From: Rhizobium leguminosarum
GTDB taxonomy: Bacteria > Pseudomonadota > Alphaproteobacteria > Rhizobiales > Rhizobiaceae
DNA length: 64,000 nt
Reading direction: 5' to 3'
Assembly (NCBI RefSeq): GCF_001679785.1
Contig: NZ_CP016286.1
Coordinates: 1,426,001-1,490,000, forward strand
In this document: one piece after another, positions 54,612 to 63,866 of the stretch
Layout of the letters: every line of letters begins with the position of its first letter
Numbering within the stretch: the first letter of the stretch is position 1
The notes under the pieces: generated by a model
Seen by the model: the letters and a program-made list of their open reading frames with translations, nothing else
Database searches by the model: none
What the model was told of the DNA's origin: nothing
Program-made: the position numbers and the translations under genes

Positions 54612-56467
54612 TGAGACTCGTATTGCCTCACCCAAGAGTGTTCCCGGAGAATAATGCCGTTGCCTCACTCGGATGTTCTCGAATGCCTCACGGGTTGTTA
54701 CGATCTTGTCCCCGCACCTGGTGCAAGGTGACGGAGGTAGCGAAGCCGCTCGCGAGCGCGCCCTCAATAGCGCTGTAGCGAGCGGGCGGCTTCGCGGGCG
54801 TTCATCATGTTTTCCGCGGGTTGTCGAAGGCCAACCTGGCGGTAAGAGCCTCACTGCACGACCTCTACGTTTTGCGTCTGCCGCGCGGCATCGGCGAATG
54901 GCCCGAACACCAGCGCATTGGCCTGTGTACTGCGCCAGATCTTCATTCGACGCTGCACGGTCCGAATGAGGCCGTCGGGATACACGCCGGGGTATTTGAC
55001 CTGCAAGCGTTCAAGCAACTCTCGCGAAGTTCGCCAAGGCTCCGCCTCGAACCAATCCTCGAGTTCGGCAGTGACGGCGAGTAGAGGATCGGGCCTCCGC
55101 CGCTCTCGCTTGGCCGCTGGCTTGGAGCGGGCAGTCGGTTTCACTTCACCACCACGCCAAGCAATCCGTAAGCCAGACAGAAAGTCTTCGAGCGGTAATG
55201 CCTCGCCGTCGGTGGCAGGCGGACCATCAGGCTTGTCAGCAATTTCGACCAATCTCTCTTGTGCCAGCCGTATGTCGCGGAGCAGCCGAACCGGATCGAG
55301 CGTCAGGTACATCGCCTTGAGCCGAAGGCATGTATCCTCCGGCGTGCGTGCGTCGTCAAGCAGCCGCTGATAAGGCGTGGCGGGACGATGATAGCGCTTG
55401 ATCACCTTGGCTCCGTCACGGTGCTTTTCTTTCAGCTTGAATGATGGCTGAAAGAAATTCACGAACAACCGCATTGAGGAATAAAGCTTGGCCAGCTCCC
55501 GGGTGGCTCGCAGCCCCTCGAAGCGTCGGTATCCAACGATCTTGCGCACGATCGCGCCATTCTTCTGCTCGACAAATGCCTGGTCGTTCTTTCGGTAGGG
55601 GCGGCAACGGGTGAGTTCGATATTATCTCGCAAGCAATACTCATGAACGCTCTCGTTCATGAACACACTGTCGTTGTCGGTGTCGAAGCCCAGCAGCGGG
55701 AACGGCAGCAACTTGCGCAGTTCGGTCAACGCAGTGATCAGTACCGTTTGCTCGCGAACCAGCAGCGGCGCGCATTCCGTCCAGCCCGTGGCTATATCGG
55801 TCAACACCAGCGTTTGCGAGAAGGCACCTCTCGCGTACGGGCCGGAATGAGAAACGAGATCAGCCTCGACAAAGCCGGGTGCGGGGTCATCCCAATCCGA
55901 GAACGTTCGAACGGGAACACTACGCCGAATCGCCGTTGATCCTTTCCGGCGCCGCGGACCCGTGGCGCTCGCTTTAATCTCCTTGAGGACTCGATCAATC
56001 GTCGCTGGGCTCATCGTCAAGAGTTGCCGGCGCGTCTCGCTATTCATATCGCCATGTCCATGACGTTCCATCGCTTCGATCAGTGTTGGCAACAGGGGGT
56101 GTAGTCGCTTGCCGCAAATTCGATCCGACGCCTCCCAAACAACGACGAGCGCCGCCCGCACGTCATCGCCGTAAACCCGGCGCCCTGGCCGAGGACCACC
56201 CTTCGCCGGTTCGCGTTCTCCTCGCAGCAGTCGCATCGCATGCTTGCGATGAAAGCCCGTGAGCGCCACGAACTCGTCCAACATCCTCGCCTTCTCGGCC
56301 CGCCCGCCTAACACATAGCGACAACTGATCGCCGCCACCAATTCCACACGTGTCGCCATGCTTACCTTCCTCATCAAAGCTCCCGAGGTTGATTCGTCGG
56401 GAGCAATTTAGATGAGGCAATAACCCATTCTCAGGGAGCAGTTCAGGCGAGGCAATGCGGCGTCTCA
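54612..56467 (-). mobile_element. Insertion sequence with DDE transposase (1.86 kb)
   Basis: Left end TGAGACTCGTATTGCCTCAC and inverted right end TGAGACGCCGCATTGCCTCG match imperfectly over about 55 bases, with a second TTGCCTCA motif ~40 bases inside each end (right side reads TGAGGCAA). Encodes one 508-aa transposase. The boundaries are inferred from these inverted repeats; no clear target duplication is visible. The family is unassigned. Confidence 0.75.
54851..56377 (-). CDS. Transposase with integrase catalytic core (508 aa)
   Basis: N-terminal HTH-like regions (LDEFVALTGFHRKHAMRLLR), then an rve catalytic domain: FVEADLVSHSGPY (first Asp), LLGFDTDNDSVFMNE (second Asp), KNDQAFVEQKNGAIVRKIVG (Glu). 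C-terminal basic domain ends ARQTQNVEVVQ. It looks complete. An IS481/ISNCY-like group is possible, but I could not assign the family. Confidence 0.9.
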   Translation of the reverse strand: MMRKVSMATRVELVAAISCRYVLGGRAEKARMLDEFVALTGFHRKHAMRLLRGEREPAKGGPRPGRRVYGDDVRAALVVVWEASDRICGKRLHPLLPTLIEAMERHGHGDMNSETRRQLLTMSPATIDRVLKEIKASATGPRRRKGSTAIRRSVPVRTFSDWDDPAPGFVEADLVSHSGPYARGAFSQTLVLTDIATGWTECAPLLVREQTVLITALTELRKLLPFPLLGFDTDNDSVFMNESVHEYCLRDNIELTRCRPYRKNDQAFVEQKNGAIVRKIVGYRRFEGLRATRELAKLYSSMRLFVNFFQPSFKLKEKHRDGAKVIKRYHRPATPYQRLLDDARTPEDTCLRLKAMYLTLDPVRLLRDIRLAQERLVEIADKPDGPPATDGEALPLEDFLSGLRIAWRGGEVKPTARSKPAAKRERRRPDPLLAVTAELEDWFEAEPWRTSRELLERLQVKYPGVYPDGLIRTVQRRMKIWRSTQANALVFGPFADAARQTQNVEVVQ

Positions 56468-56689
56468 TCCTGATCGTCGCGCTATAGTTCCGTAGACATT
56501 TTTGGGCATTGTGACCAAGATCTGCGTATGAAGGCGACTAGCTGGTCCAGCCCGAGGGGTTCACTCCAATAAGGAATGAATTTTGGACGCCGATTGACAC
56601 CCGATCGCGCCTCGCATGGCTGTGATAACGTCGTTACTTCCTTGGGTAGTCCGGAAGAACTTATCCACTAAAAGAAACCACTCGCCTTT

Positions 56690-56707
56690 ATTGCGACTAT
56701 ATGCAAT
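56690..56707. promoter_or_regulatory. Dyad ATTGC-N8-GCAAT at the HTH gene start
   Basis: ATTGC (56690-56694) and GCAAT (56703-56707), 10 bases before the ATG of the small HTH gene. A possible autoregulatory operator overlapping the promoter of the AAA-S8 operon. Short arms make chance occurrence possible. Confidence 0.35.
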
Positions 56708-56716
56708 TTACGCATC

Positions 56717-57043
56717 ATGAAGGGACGCCCTAAAAGAGCCGACAAAGGAACGCTTTGCGCTGACATAGAACGGATGCGCCGAGAGCACGGACTCTCGGTC
56801 GCTGGCGTTGCGAGAGCGATGGGAACCCATCCCTCATCGCTTAGCCGTGCTCTGAACGCCAAAGCCATGTCCGCTGAAATGGCACAAGCGGCCGAAGATT
56901 TCCTCAATAAACCTATTCCGCACACCCCTACTGTTGAGGATCACGAACGAGCGTTGCATATATTGCAAAAATTCCTTACAATGGTTCCAGAACTGGAGGC
57001 AGCGGTCCAAATACTGCTCGACGCAAACCGTCCGCTAAAATAG
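56717..57043 (+). CDS. Small XRE/HTH-like DNA-binding protein
   Basis: A 108-aa protein with an N-terminal HTH, IERMRREHGLSVAGVARAMG then THPSSLSRALNAK, and a helical C-terminus. It lies 9 bases before the AAA ATPase gene and is probably its operon regulator. The GC content and codon use of this segment are lower than those of the core genes, as expected for transferred DNA. Confidence 0.7.
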   Translation: MKGRPKRADKGTLCADIERMRREHGLSVAGVARAMGTHPSSLSRALNAKAMSAEMAQAAEDFLNKPIPHTPTVEDHERALHILQKFLTMVPELEAAVQILLDANRPLK

Positions 57044-57052
57044 GAAAAGGGC

Positions 57053-58030
57053 ATGACCGCCACCAAGCACCTTCTAGCGATGATCCAAAGCCATGTGGCG
57101 CGTGACGACCAGCGCTTCTTGGCGGTCGTTGAGCACATCGCAGAGGAGGCGAGCCGTTCCGGCAAGTTCAAGGTTGCTGGGGATATTCGGGGGCTCGTCG
57201 AGGCTGCTCGCCGAAAATCCGAGCGTAGAGACGCAAATACGGTTCCCATCGTTGCCCCGAGAGGGGAACTCGCCGGACTTCTGAAAGCATCCTATCCTGA
57301 TGTTGCCCTTTCCAATCTGATCCTCAACCCCGATCTCGACCGACGCGTCAGGAGCATCGTTCGAGAGCACAAGGACAGGCAACTTCTTGAAGCCAGGGGA
57401 CTCAACCCCCGGCGAAAGCTTCTATTTTCCGGCCCACCTGGAACTGGCAAGGGAATGACGGCAGCAGCTATCGCGGCTGAACTCGGATTGCCGCTTTTTA
57501 CGATCTTGCTCGATGGTGTCATCACCAAATTCATGGGGGAAACCGCGGGAAAACTGAGGCTCTTATTCGACGCGATGAAGGCGACGAAAGGGGTTTACTT
57601 CTTTGATGAAGTCGATGCCCTCGCCTCACGCCGAGATGCGGACAATGACATCGGTGAAGCCCGTCGAATGCTGAATTCGTTTCTCCAATTCCTGGAAGAT
57701 GACAAATCAGATAGCTTAATCGTGGCTGCGACCAACCATCGAGTTCTGCTTGATCCGGCGATTTTCAGGCGATTTCACGCCGCATTCAGTTACGCCAAAC
57801 CCACGCCGCCTGAGGCTCGTTTGATTATCTCAAATCATCTGGCGCAATTCGATCTCACAACCATCGACTGGGCTTCCATCGATGAAATAACGGACGGCCT
57901 CAGCCAGGCTGACCTGGTCGCCGTCGCTAACGATGCAGCCCGCGATGCGGTGCTCGATAACGCCTCCGAAATGACAACGGAAATCATTCTTCGGGCTATT
58001 TCTGATCGGGTAGCCTTGCACGACCTGTGA
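57053..58030 (+). CDS. AAA+ ATPase associated with S8 protease
   Basis: A 325-aa ATPase. Walker A GPPGTGKGMT (127-136), Walker B VYFFDEVDAL (181-190), sensor LIVAATNHR and an arginine-rich RRFHAAF loop. It resembles the single-domain AAA (Vps4/FtsH-like) class. The N-terminal ~110 residues are a helical domain before the core. Upstream HTH gene at 9-base spacing; the S8 protease gene follows after 124 bases. ATP-driven unfolding or activation of the protease is a hypothesis. Confidence 0.88.
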   Translation: MTATKHLLAMIQSHVARDDQRFLAVVEHIAEEASRSGKFKVAGDIRGLVEAARRKSERRDANTVPIVAPRGELAGLLKASYPDVALSNLILNPDLDRRVRSIVREHKDRQLLEARGLNPRRKLLFSGPPGTGKGMTAAAIAAELGLPLFTILLDGVITKFMGETAGKLRLLFDAMKATKGVYFFDEVDALASRRDADNDIGEARRMLNSFLQFLEDDKSDSLIVAATNHRVLLDPAIFRRFHAAFSYAKPTPPEARLIISNHLAQFDLTTIDWASIDEITDGLSQADLVAVANDAARDAVLDNASEMTTEIILRAISDRVALHDL

Positions 58031-58154
58031 TGGCAGCGGGCATGCGACAGGAAACGGTATTCAATAGCCGCTTGAATCTGATACAATTTCATTTATTGAC
58101 AATGCAACTGGTGCGCGACAAGTTGTCGGACACTTACTCTGACAACGACTCGAT

Positions 58155-60671
58155 ATGGCACGACTTCCACATATTCACCTACGCAACACTGGTATAGTCT
58201 CCACTGAATTTCGTGCACCTCGGCGAGGCGGTCCTGGCAAGATGCCGCCGTTGGTGCCAGATCGGCCCGGGCATGCCCAAAAGCTTCGGGGAGACCTGGA
58301 AACAGCCACCGCTGCCCTTATGGGGATCAGGCGTGATCAGGCCCGATCGGGAGTTCCGCTCAATCAGCGTGGTATGGCTATCGCTATTGATAGTCGTGAC
58401 GGACCACTGTTTGTCAGCAATACGGCGCGTTCAACGACGCAAGGTTTGAAGCTGCTGACGATGCAGAGCAACAGCTCTCAACTCCCGAGGAACGAACAGG
58501 TCTTCGACACTGCAACTTTTTTTGTTTCGCTGACGACCGCTCGCTCCATGCGCACGACGCTCGACGCTTACGCCAAATGGGAGGAGAAGGAAGACGAGTT
58601 TGAAGATCTCCTTGGAGATGATGCTCGCCGACCACGCAATTTCAAGCTTTTCGAAAGTGCCTCGTCGATTAGAGAAGCTCACCTTCGCGATTACTGGACC
58701 GATGATGTAGATCGCTTTCCACGTCGGCCAGGCGACTTTACTTGGGAGGTGTGGACACGTAACGACTACGATTATCTATTTTCGAAAGTTGCTGGACAGC
58801 TTGAGGTCGATACAGAAGACCGCGCAACGCAATTCGTGGAGACAACCGTACGGAATGTAACAGCAACTCCCGAGCAGATGCGCCAGTTGGTTCGAGTGAC
58901 CGGTGCAGTCGTGGAGCTGCGAGGCGCATCATCTTTTGCTTCCGACTACATGAGCGCTCCCTCAGTCGTCAGTTCATCTGCTGTAACCTCACTAGTAGAT
59001 CGCATTGCACCGGCAGCAGCAGGCGCACCTCGGGTCACTGTGCTCGACACCGGCGTCAATTTTGCAAACGAGCTGCTGCGCGGTTCTCTGCCGAGAGGCC
59101 GGTGCCACACCGTTAGTGACGACTGGGCCATCGCTGATCACGACGGTCACGGTACAAAGATGGCGGGTGTCGCCCTCTTCGGCGATCTTTCTGAAGTTGC
59201 CTCGGGCCAGGGATCCATTCGGCTTACAACGGCGCTGGAGTCCGTCGTTGTAACCGCGCCCGAGGGCGGAATCGACATCCCCGCTCGTGACGCGATCCAA
59301 AGAGCCGTCGAATTAGTTGAGGAAGAATCCTCCGAGCGGGTGTTTTGTCTGGCGCAGACCGCGCATGATGAGCCTCAAGATGGCCGCCCGTCCTCGACTT
59401 CGGCTGCCTTGGATCAGCTTGCGTATGGAGGGGGCAAACAGCCGCGATTGTTCTGTGTCGCTGTCGGAAACGTATCTCACAGCGAAGATGAACCCTATCA
59501 AGTGGCCGATTATGCAGATCGCAATCGGCGCTTCGGCGTTCAGTCTCCTGCGCAAGCTCTGAACGCCTTGGCTGTCGGAGCGATGACATGGAAGGCGGAT
59601 GGTGACGATTTGATTGCTGGAGCCGGCGACCTCGCGCCGACCTCCCGTACATCTCAAGACTGGACCGTCACAAAAACATTCAAGCCAGATATCGTAATGG
59701 AAGGAGGAAATTTCGAGATCGATTTCGACGAGATCTTTTCTCGTCCATCGCCAGAAAACCTAGTGCTTACGACCGCTCGCGGCCCAGGGACAAAGATGTT
59801 GGCAATGACAGGTGAGACGAGCGCTGCAACGGCTGCGGCCTCTGGATTGGCCGCGAGGCTGATGGCCCGTTATCCTAAATTTCGAACGGAGACAATCCGC
59901 GGGATGATGGTTCACTGCGCGGATTGGACGCCCGAAATGCTCCGCCAGCGAACGGAGCTCGAACAGTCGTTATCTGCTAGGGACTCCTGGGCCGCACTCC
60001 TGGCTCGTTACGGCTGGGGCGTTCCTAACGAGCAGCGATTGTTCATGAGCTCAAAAAGCGACATGACGATGATCGTCGAGGATACACTCCAGCCTTTCGA
60101 GATCGGCGACTCCAATCAGGTTCGTCTCAAGGAAATGAAATACTTCAAGCTCCCCTGGCCGACACGGGAGTTGCAAGCACTCAATCAGCGGAAAGCTGAA
60201 ATGCGCGTAACGCTTTCCTACTTTGTCGAGCCTGACCCTCATGCGATCGCGCGTAATCGTCATGACCGCTATCCTTCACACCAGCTGAAGTTCGACGTCC
60301 GCCGCTTTGGCGAAACTGATGCCCGTGCGCGGCTTCGCTTCAATGAGTTGGGTGAGGATGACGACACATTCGGAGGCTCAGATGACGGTTGGATTGCTGG
60401 ATCGCGTCTTCCCCGAAAGGGAACCATCCACCACGACATTTGGCGCGGTCCTGCTTATCAACTTGCTGATCGCGACGGGATTTCCATAGCCCCGATACGA
60501 GGCTGGTGGGCTGATATCCGACACAGTGAGCGATACGCAAGATCAGTAAAGTTCTCTCTGATGGTATCGATCAAGATCCTGAATGGAGAAGCAGACATCT
60601 ACAATCCCGTCATGGCTGCTGTACCCGCGCAAGCGTTGATTGGCGCGAATGTCGCAGCCGCTAGGAGGTGA
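58155..60671 (+). CDS. Subtilisin-like S8 serine protease
   Basis: An 838-aa protease without a signal peptide. Catalytic triad: Asp in VTVLDTGV (D298), His in DHDGHGTKMAG (H332), Ser in GETSAATAAASG (S556); oxyanion Asn in AVGNVSHSE. Residues 1-290 are a large N-terminal region starting MARLPHIHLRNTGIVSTEFR, rather than a classic propeptide; 600-838 is a beta-rich C-terminal region (MRVTLSYFVEPDPHA). No SD is seen at 58155, so translation may depend on the AAA gene. Cytoplasmic, hence a regulated intracellular protease. Stop overlaps the convergent CHAT gene by 11 bases. Confidence 0.88.
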   Translation: MARLPHIHLRNTGIVSTEFRAPRRGGPGKMPPLVPDRPGHAQKLRGDLETATAALMGIRRDQARSGVPLNQRGMAIAIDSRDGPLFVSNTARSTTQGLKLLTMQSNSSQLPRNEQVFDTATFFVSLTTARSMRTTLDAYAKWEEKEDEFEDLLGDDARRPRNFKLFESASSIREAHLRDYWTDDVDRFPRRPGDFTWEVWTRNDYDYLFSKVAGQLEVDTEDRATQFVETTVRNVTATPEQMRQLVRVTGAVVELRGASSFASDYMSAPSVVSSSAVTSLVDRIAPAAAGAPRVTVLDTGVNFANELLRGSLPRGRCHTVSDDWAIADHDGHGTKMAGVALFGDLSEVASGQGSIRLTTALESVVVTAPEGGIDIPARDAIQRAVELVEEESSERVFCLAQTAHDEPQDGRPSSTSAALDQLAYGGGKQPRLFCVAVGNVSHSEDEPYQVADYADRNRRFGVQSPAQALNALAVGAMTWKADGDDLIAGAGDLAPTSRTSQDWTVTKTFKPDIVMEGGNFEIDFDEIFSRPSPENLVLTTARGPGTKMLAMTGETSAATAAASGLAARLMARYPKFRTETIRGMMVHCADWTPEMLRQRTELEQSLSARDSWAALLARYGWGVPNEQRLFMSSKSDMTMIVEDTLQPFEIGDSNQVRLKEMKYFKLPWPTRELQALNQRKAEMRVTLSYFVEPDPHAIARNRHDRYPSHQLKFDVRRFGETDARARLRFNELGEDDDTFGGSDDGWIAGSRLPRKGTIHHDIWRGPAYQLADRDGISIAPIRGWWADIRHSERYARSVKFSLMVSIKILNGEADIYNPVMAAVPAQALIGANVAAARR

Positions 60672-62526
60672 TATGAGCCCGCCCTAAAGAGCGAGCCATC
60701 ACGTCACCGTGCAGAATATAGGCATAGGGCGTCGCTGAAGTTTCGCGACAGGCCTTTCGGGCATCTCGGAGCGCTTCCCCTAAGGGTTTCTGATCACCCA
60801 GAAAAGATTCAAGGGTGCCCTTGATCAAACTGGAAGCGTACTCATCCTGTACGATCCATAGGGGCGCGAGAACCGCACCGAATCCGTTTCCAATAAGAGC
60901 GGAAGCCCATCCATTTTCTGACTCCAGCTCCAAAGTCGACGCGCCGACTTTGCAGGCATTCAGCACTACGAAACTTCGATCTCGTCTGCCCAGTTTCACA
61001 CCGCTTTGCTTCACTTCGTCAACCGCCAACGGGCGATCTGTCATTTCGATATTGGCGCCGCGGGTTTGATCCCCATTTGCGCCATGTCCGGCGAAGTGAA
61101 GAAGTTGAACAGCTGTTGAATTCGGAGGGTTTTCCAGCAAATCCAAGAATGCTTCGGCTGTAGGCTTGTGAGCGATCGCCCCAAACCGATCGGTTAGCCA
61201 CTTGCCCTCCGCCAAGGCAGCTGGCAGCGTGTCACCGCGTCCATAATCCGGAACGAAAGAGGCGATCGTACCGGCCCTAAACTCGTAGGACGCTTCGCGC
61301 TCACCCACGCGCCACCTCGCGATCGGGTGGTTCATAAAAAGATGGTCAAGCTCGACGTTCGCATCCGGTTCCGACGGCCACATCAGCTCCCAAGGCACGA
61401 GCGGCTCCTCAGAATAAATCTGGATGGGAAACGACGCACCGGAGGCCTCAACAAGTTTCAGATACTGAGCTCTGAAGTCGGAAGGCATTTTCTTCCACAA
61501 GTCTTCTCCGACGGATCGGAAAGTCCTTTTCAGCGCATCCTTATCCAGTTTCCCACAGCGACTGAAAAGCTGCTGCACGAAAGATTGGCGAGACGAGCCC
61601 AGGTTAATCGTACCGCTCGTGGTTTTCTTTTCGCCGTCTGCGATTTTTGAATAGCCCGACCATCGAAATAGACCATCGGATGTGTTTCCGTCGTGGTGAA
61701 TGAAAATGCTCAATTCGGCGGACGGCATGTTCCTTCTGATCTCTGCAGGATTTGTGAACCCTGCCTGAGGTTTGGGGTCCGGTTCAGCCACCGAAATATT
61801 AGAGCTATCTTGCACGACCTCAAAGACTCGTCGCGCCTCGCCACAACGGCGCCCCTCAAACATGAAGTTCGCATCAACTTGTACTATGCCAGCTTCCACG
61901 GCGTGCTCGTTCACAACGACATCGAACAACGCAGCTTGAGAACGTCCGGCTCTTTTTACCTGTATGACCTTTGTGAACTGGTTGTCGGCGAAATCTAAGT
62001 GCAACGAGGTCAGGATGACTTCGACTTCGAAAGCCTCCCATCCCGTCGGCAATCCCCCGAAATCAGACGGTCCTCCGCTTGTCTTACCATCCGGATAGAC
62101 TTCAAGCCCAACCTTGATCGCTACCTCTGCGCCAACACGAAGCTCGCCGAGGGCCTTGATGTGCGGGTGTCGTTGAACCGTTTCGCCCGCGTCCTTGCCA
62201 TCCTGGGCCCCTTCGCCCAACCTATTAAAGGCAGTGTCGAAAGCGTCGCGCTGGTTTGCTGGGCGAAATACGCCTACGACCTCAACATTAGCTTCCAGTC
62301 GACGGATCATCGGATGCTTTTCAAACAAATCTAGAAGAAAAGCCTTCGCAGCCTCTGACGCAACCTCCGCGTACAGATCGCCAAATCCTTCGTTGAACGA
62401 CAGACGGATCGTGCGAAGAGCTCCCGGAAACTCGCGCTGAAAGAATTCGATGGTCGCTTCCCACTCTCGACTTGGAAGCGAAACGGTGGGGCTGCCGAAA
62501 TTTGCGGCGGTTCGTCGGGAGGTCAT
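60661..62526 (-). CDS. CHAT-domain caspase-like protease
   Basis: A 621-aa protein from the ATG at 62526 (MTSRRTAANFGSPTVSLPSR); an earlier in-frame ATG at 62595 overlaps the partner gene and is not used. The C-terminal CHAT domain has a His in LLHFAGHGANG (about H481) and a Cys in FVVLNACKVGAST (about C525), the caspase-like dyad. The N-terminal half (about 20-300) is a separate, unrecognised effector-associated part, with beta-rich sections. One base separates its start from the stop of the partner gene, so they are co-translated. Confidence 0.85.
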   Translation of the reverse strand: MTSRRTAANFGSPTVSLPSREWEATIEFFQREFPGALRTIRLSFNEGFGDLYAEVASEAAKAFLLDLFEKHPMIRRLEANVEVVGVFRPANQRDAFDTAFNRLGEGAQDGKDAGETVQRHPHIKALGELRVGAEVAIKVGLEVYPDGKTSGGPSDFGGLPTGWEAFEVEVILTSLHLDFADNQFTKVIQVKRAGRSQAALFDVVVNEHAVEAGIVQVDANFMFEGRRCGEARRVFEVVQDSSNISVAEPDPKPQAGFTNPAEIRRNMPSAELSIFIHHDGNTSDGLFRWSGYSKIADGEKKTTSGTINLGSSRQSFVQQLFSRCGKLDKDALKRTFRSVGEDLWKKMPSDFRAQYLKLVEASGASFPIQIYSEEPLVPWELMWPSEPDANVELDHLFMNHPIARWRVGEREASYEFRAGTIASFVPDYGRGDTLPAALAEGKWLTDRFGAIAHKPTAEAFLDLLENPPNSTAVQLLHFAGHGANGDQTRGANIEMTDRPLAVDEVKQSGVKLGRRDRSFVVLNACKVGASTLELESENGWASALIGNGFGAVLAPLWIVQDEYASSLIKGTLESFLGDQKPLGEALRDARKACRETSATPYAYILHGDVMARSLGRAHITS

Positions 62527-62527
62527 T

Positions 62528-62968
62528 TCAGGTCCCTTCAGGGCCGACGACTGCAAACACGTCCGAAGCAGGCTTAGTGTCTTCTCCGTCAACAACTACC
62601 CGATAAGACCCAGGCTTCAATATGACCTTACACTCATGCTGCTCACCATTTAGACGCATTGTCGCCTTCTCTGCAAAGCTTGAATCATCCTCAAGGTAGA
62701 ACCTAGCGACAAGAGTTTGTCGATATGCGGTTGGATGGGCGACGATCTTAACCTCTTCAGCGGCGTCATAGATATCGGATACATCTAGCCCTATGCGATC
62801 CTGGCGCTGTGTGTCTCTGTACTTGGCGGTATCAATCACCGCGGCCGTTAGAAGCCCCCGGAGATGTTCCAGGGCGCCGGTCACTCCTGGAAGCGCTGAG
62901 TGAGTATCGGAGATATATGTTGCCGCACTAGGATGCACATCGAACGGGAGCGCGGAAACCTGCGGAAC
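62528..62968 (-). pseudogene. Partner gene of the CHAT protein, 5' end cut by IS66
   Basis: 146 codons of host sequence ending TKPASDVFAVVGPEGT, preceded by VPQVSALPFDVHPSAATYIS. The frame runs on into IS66 DNA (to 63214), but those residues are antisense to the transposase gene and not native. A helical part (GVTGALEHLRGLLTAAVIDT) and a beta-sandwich-like end (KVILKPGSYRVVVDGED) are visible. Family unknown. The start and promoter of the CHAT operon are lost upstream of 62968. Confidence 0.75.
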
Positions 62969-63020
62969 GTAAGCGCACAATTCCCCGCACCTGTTCACTG
63001 AACGGCGAATGAGGGAGTCT

Positions 63021-63046
63021 GTGTCCACAAGGGAGACTGTGGACAC
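63021..63046. repeat. Inverted repeat upstream of IS66 tnpA
   Basis: GTGTCCACA (63021-63029) and TGTGGACAC (63038-63046), spacer of 8. The flanking GGGAGTCTGTG and GGGAGACTGTG are also direct repeats. It ends one base before the tnpA start, so it may regulate transposase expression. Confidence 0.6.
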
Positions 63047-63047
63047 A

Positions 63048-63488
63048 ATGACATTGGATAACTTGAAGGGCTCAGGGGGTCTTCGGGCAGTGAAGGTTCT
63101 TCCCAACGGGAAGCGGCGTTTCGATCCGGTCGAGAAAGACCGGCTGATCGACGCCGCAATGAAGCCCGGCGTATCGGTTGCCCGTCTGGCACTGGCGCAC
63201 GGCGTCAACGCCAATCAGTTACGCAACTGGGTGAAGCTTCGCCGAGATCGGCAGGCCCAGGGTAGTTTGACGGCTGCTGCAGGGCAGGAAACGTCGGCCT
63301 TTGTTCCTGTGGTTGCAGCGTCGCCGATTGCGCGGCAGCCCGACATGCCGGCCCGGCCATCATCGGCAGGAATGCGGCTGATGGCGTCTTTGCCAAATGG
63401 TGTGCGGCTTGAGCTTGAGGATGTGGATGAGCGGGCTCTTTCGGCGATGATCGAAATTCTGGGGCGGTGCAATGTTCCGGCTGGCTGA
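63048..63488 (+). CDS. tnpA: IS66 TnpA (accessory transposition protein)
   Basis: A 146-aa protein with an HTH_Tnp_1-like N-terminus: GKRRFDPVEKDRLIDAAMKP, GVSVARLALAHGVNANQLRN and WVKLRRD. The start at 63048 (MTLDNLKGSGG) is preferred to 63009, which lies in the IS end. Its stop overlaps tnpB by 17 bases, typical of IS66 coupling. Confidence 0.92.
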   Translation: MTLDNLKGSGGLRAVKVLPNGKRRFDPVEKDRLIDAAMKPGVSVARLALAHGVNANQLRNWVKLRRDRQAQGSLTAAAGQETSAFVPVVAASPIARQPDMPARPSSAGMRLMASLPNGVRLELEDVDERALSAMIEILGRCNVPAG

Positions 63489-63825
63489 CGATCTTCGCGT
63501 CTATCTTCACCGGGACCCGATCGACTTTCGTGCGGGGATCAACAGCCTGGCGATCCTGGTCGAGCAGTCGATGGGCCTGAGCCCGTTCGAGCGTGCTGTC
63601 TTTGTCTTTTGCAACCGCCGGCGCACCCGGATGAAGCTCCTGTTCTTCGAGCGGTCAGGGTTCGTGCTTGTATTGAAAGCCTTGTCCGAAGACCGGTTTC
63701 GCTGGCCCCGCCGCGAGGCGCCGGTCGTGACGCTCGATACCGAACAGTTGCGCTGGCTGCTTGACGGCATCGATCTCGACGCGATGGTGCGCCATCCTGT
63801 TCGGCAATATGAGTTTGTCGGCTGA
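63472..63825 (+). CDS. tnpB: IS66 TnpB
   Basis: A 117-aa protein, the conserved IS66 Orf2: RVYLHRDPIDFRAGINSLAI, FVFCNRRRTRMKLLFFERSG and FVLVLKALSEDRFRWPR. It overlaps the tnpA end by 17 bases and precedes tnpC. Role in transposition accessory to TnpC. Confidence 0.95.
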   Translation: MFRLADDLRVYLHRDPIDFRAGINSLAILVEQSMGLSPFERAVFVFCNRRRTRMKLLFFERSGFVLVLKALSEDRFRWPRREAPVVTLDTEQLRWLLDGIDLDAMVRHPVRQYEFVG

Positions 63826-63866
63826 AGGCTGTTGACGGAGCGGGGCGGCTCAGATTCAAAGCTACG

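Noticed and set aside
62969..63214. N-terminal extension of the CHAT partner frame
   Set aside because: These codons are antisense to IS66 tnpA and its end, so they are not native to the gene.
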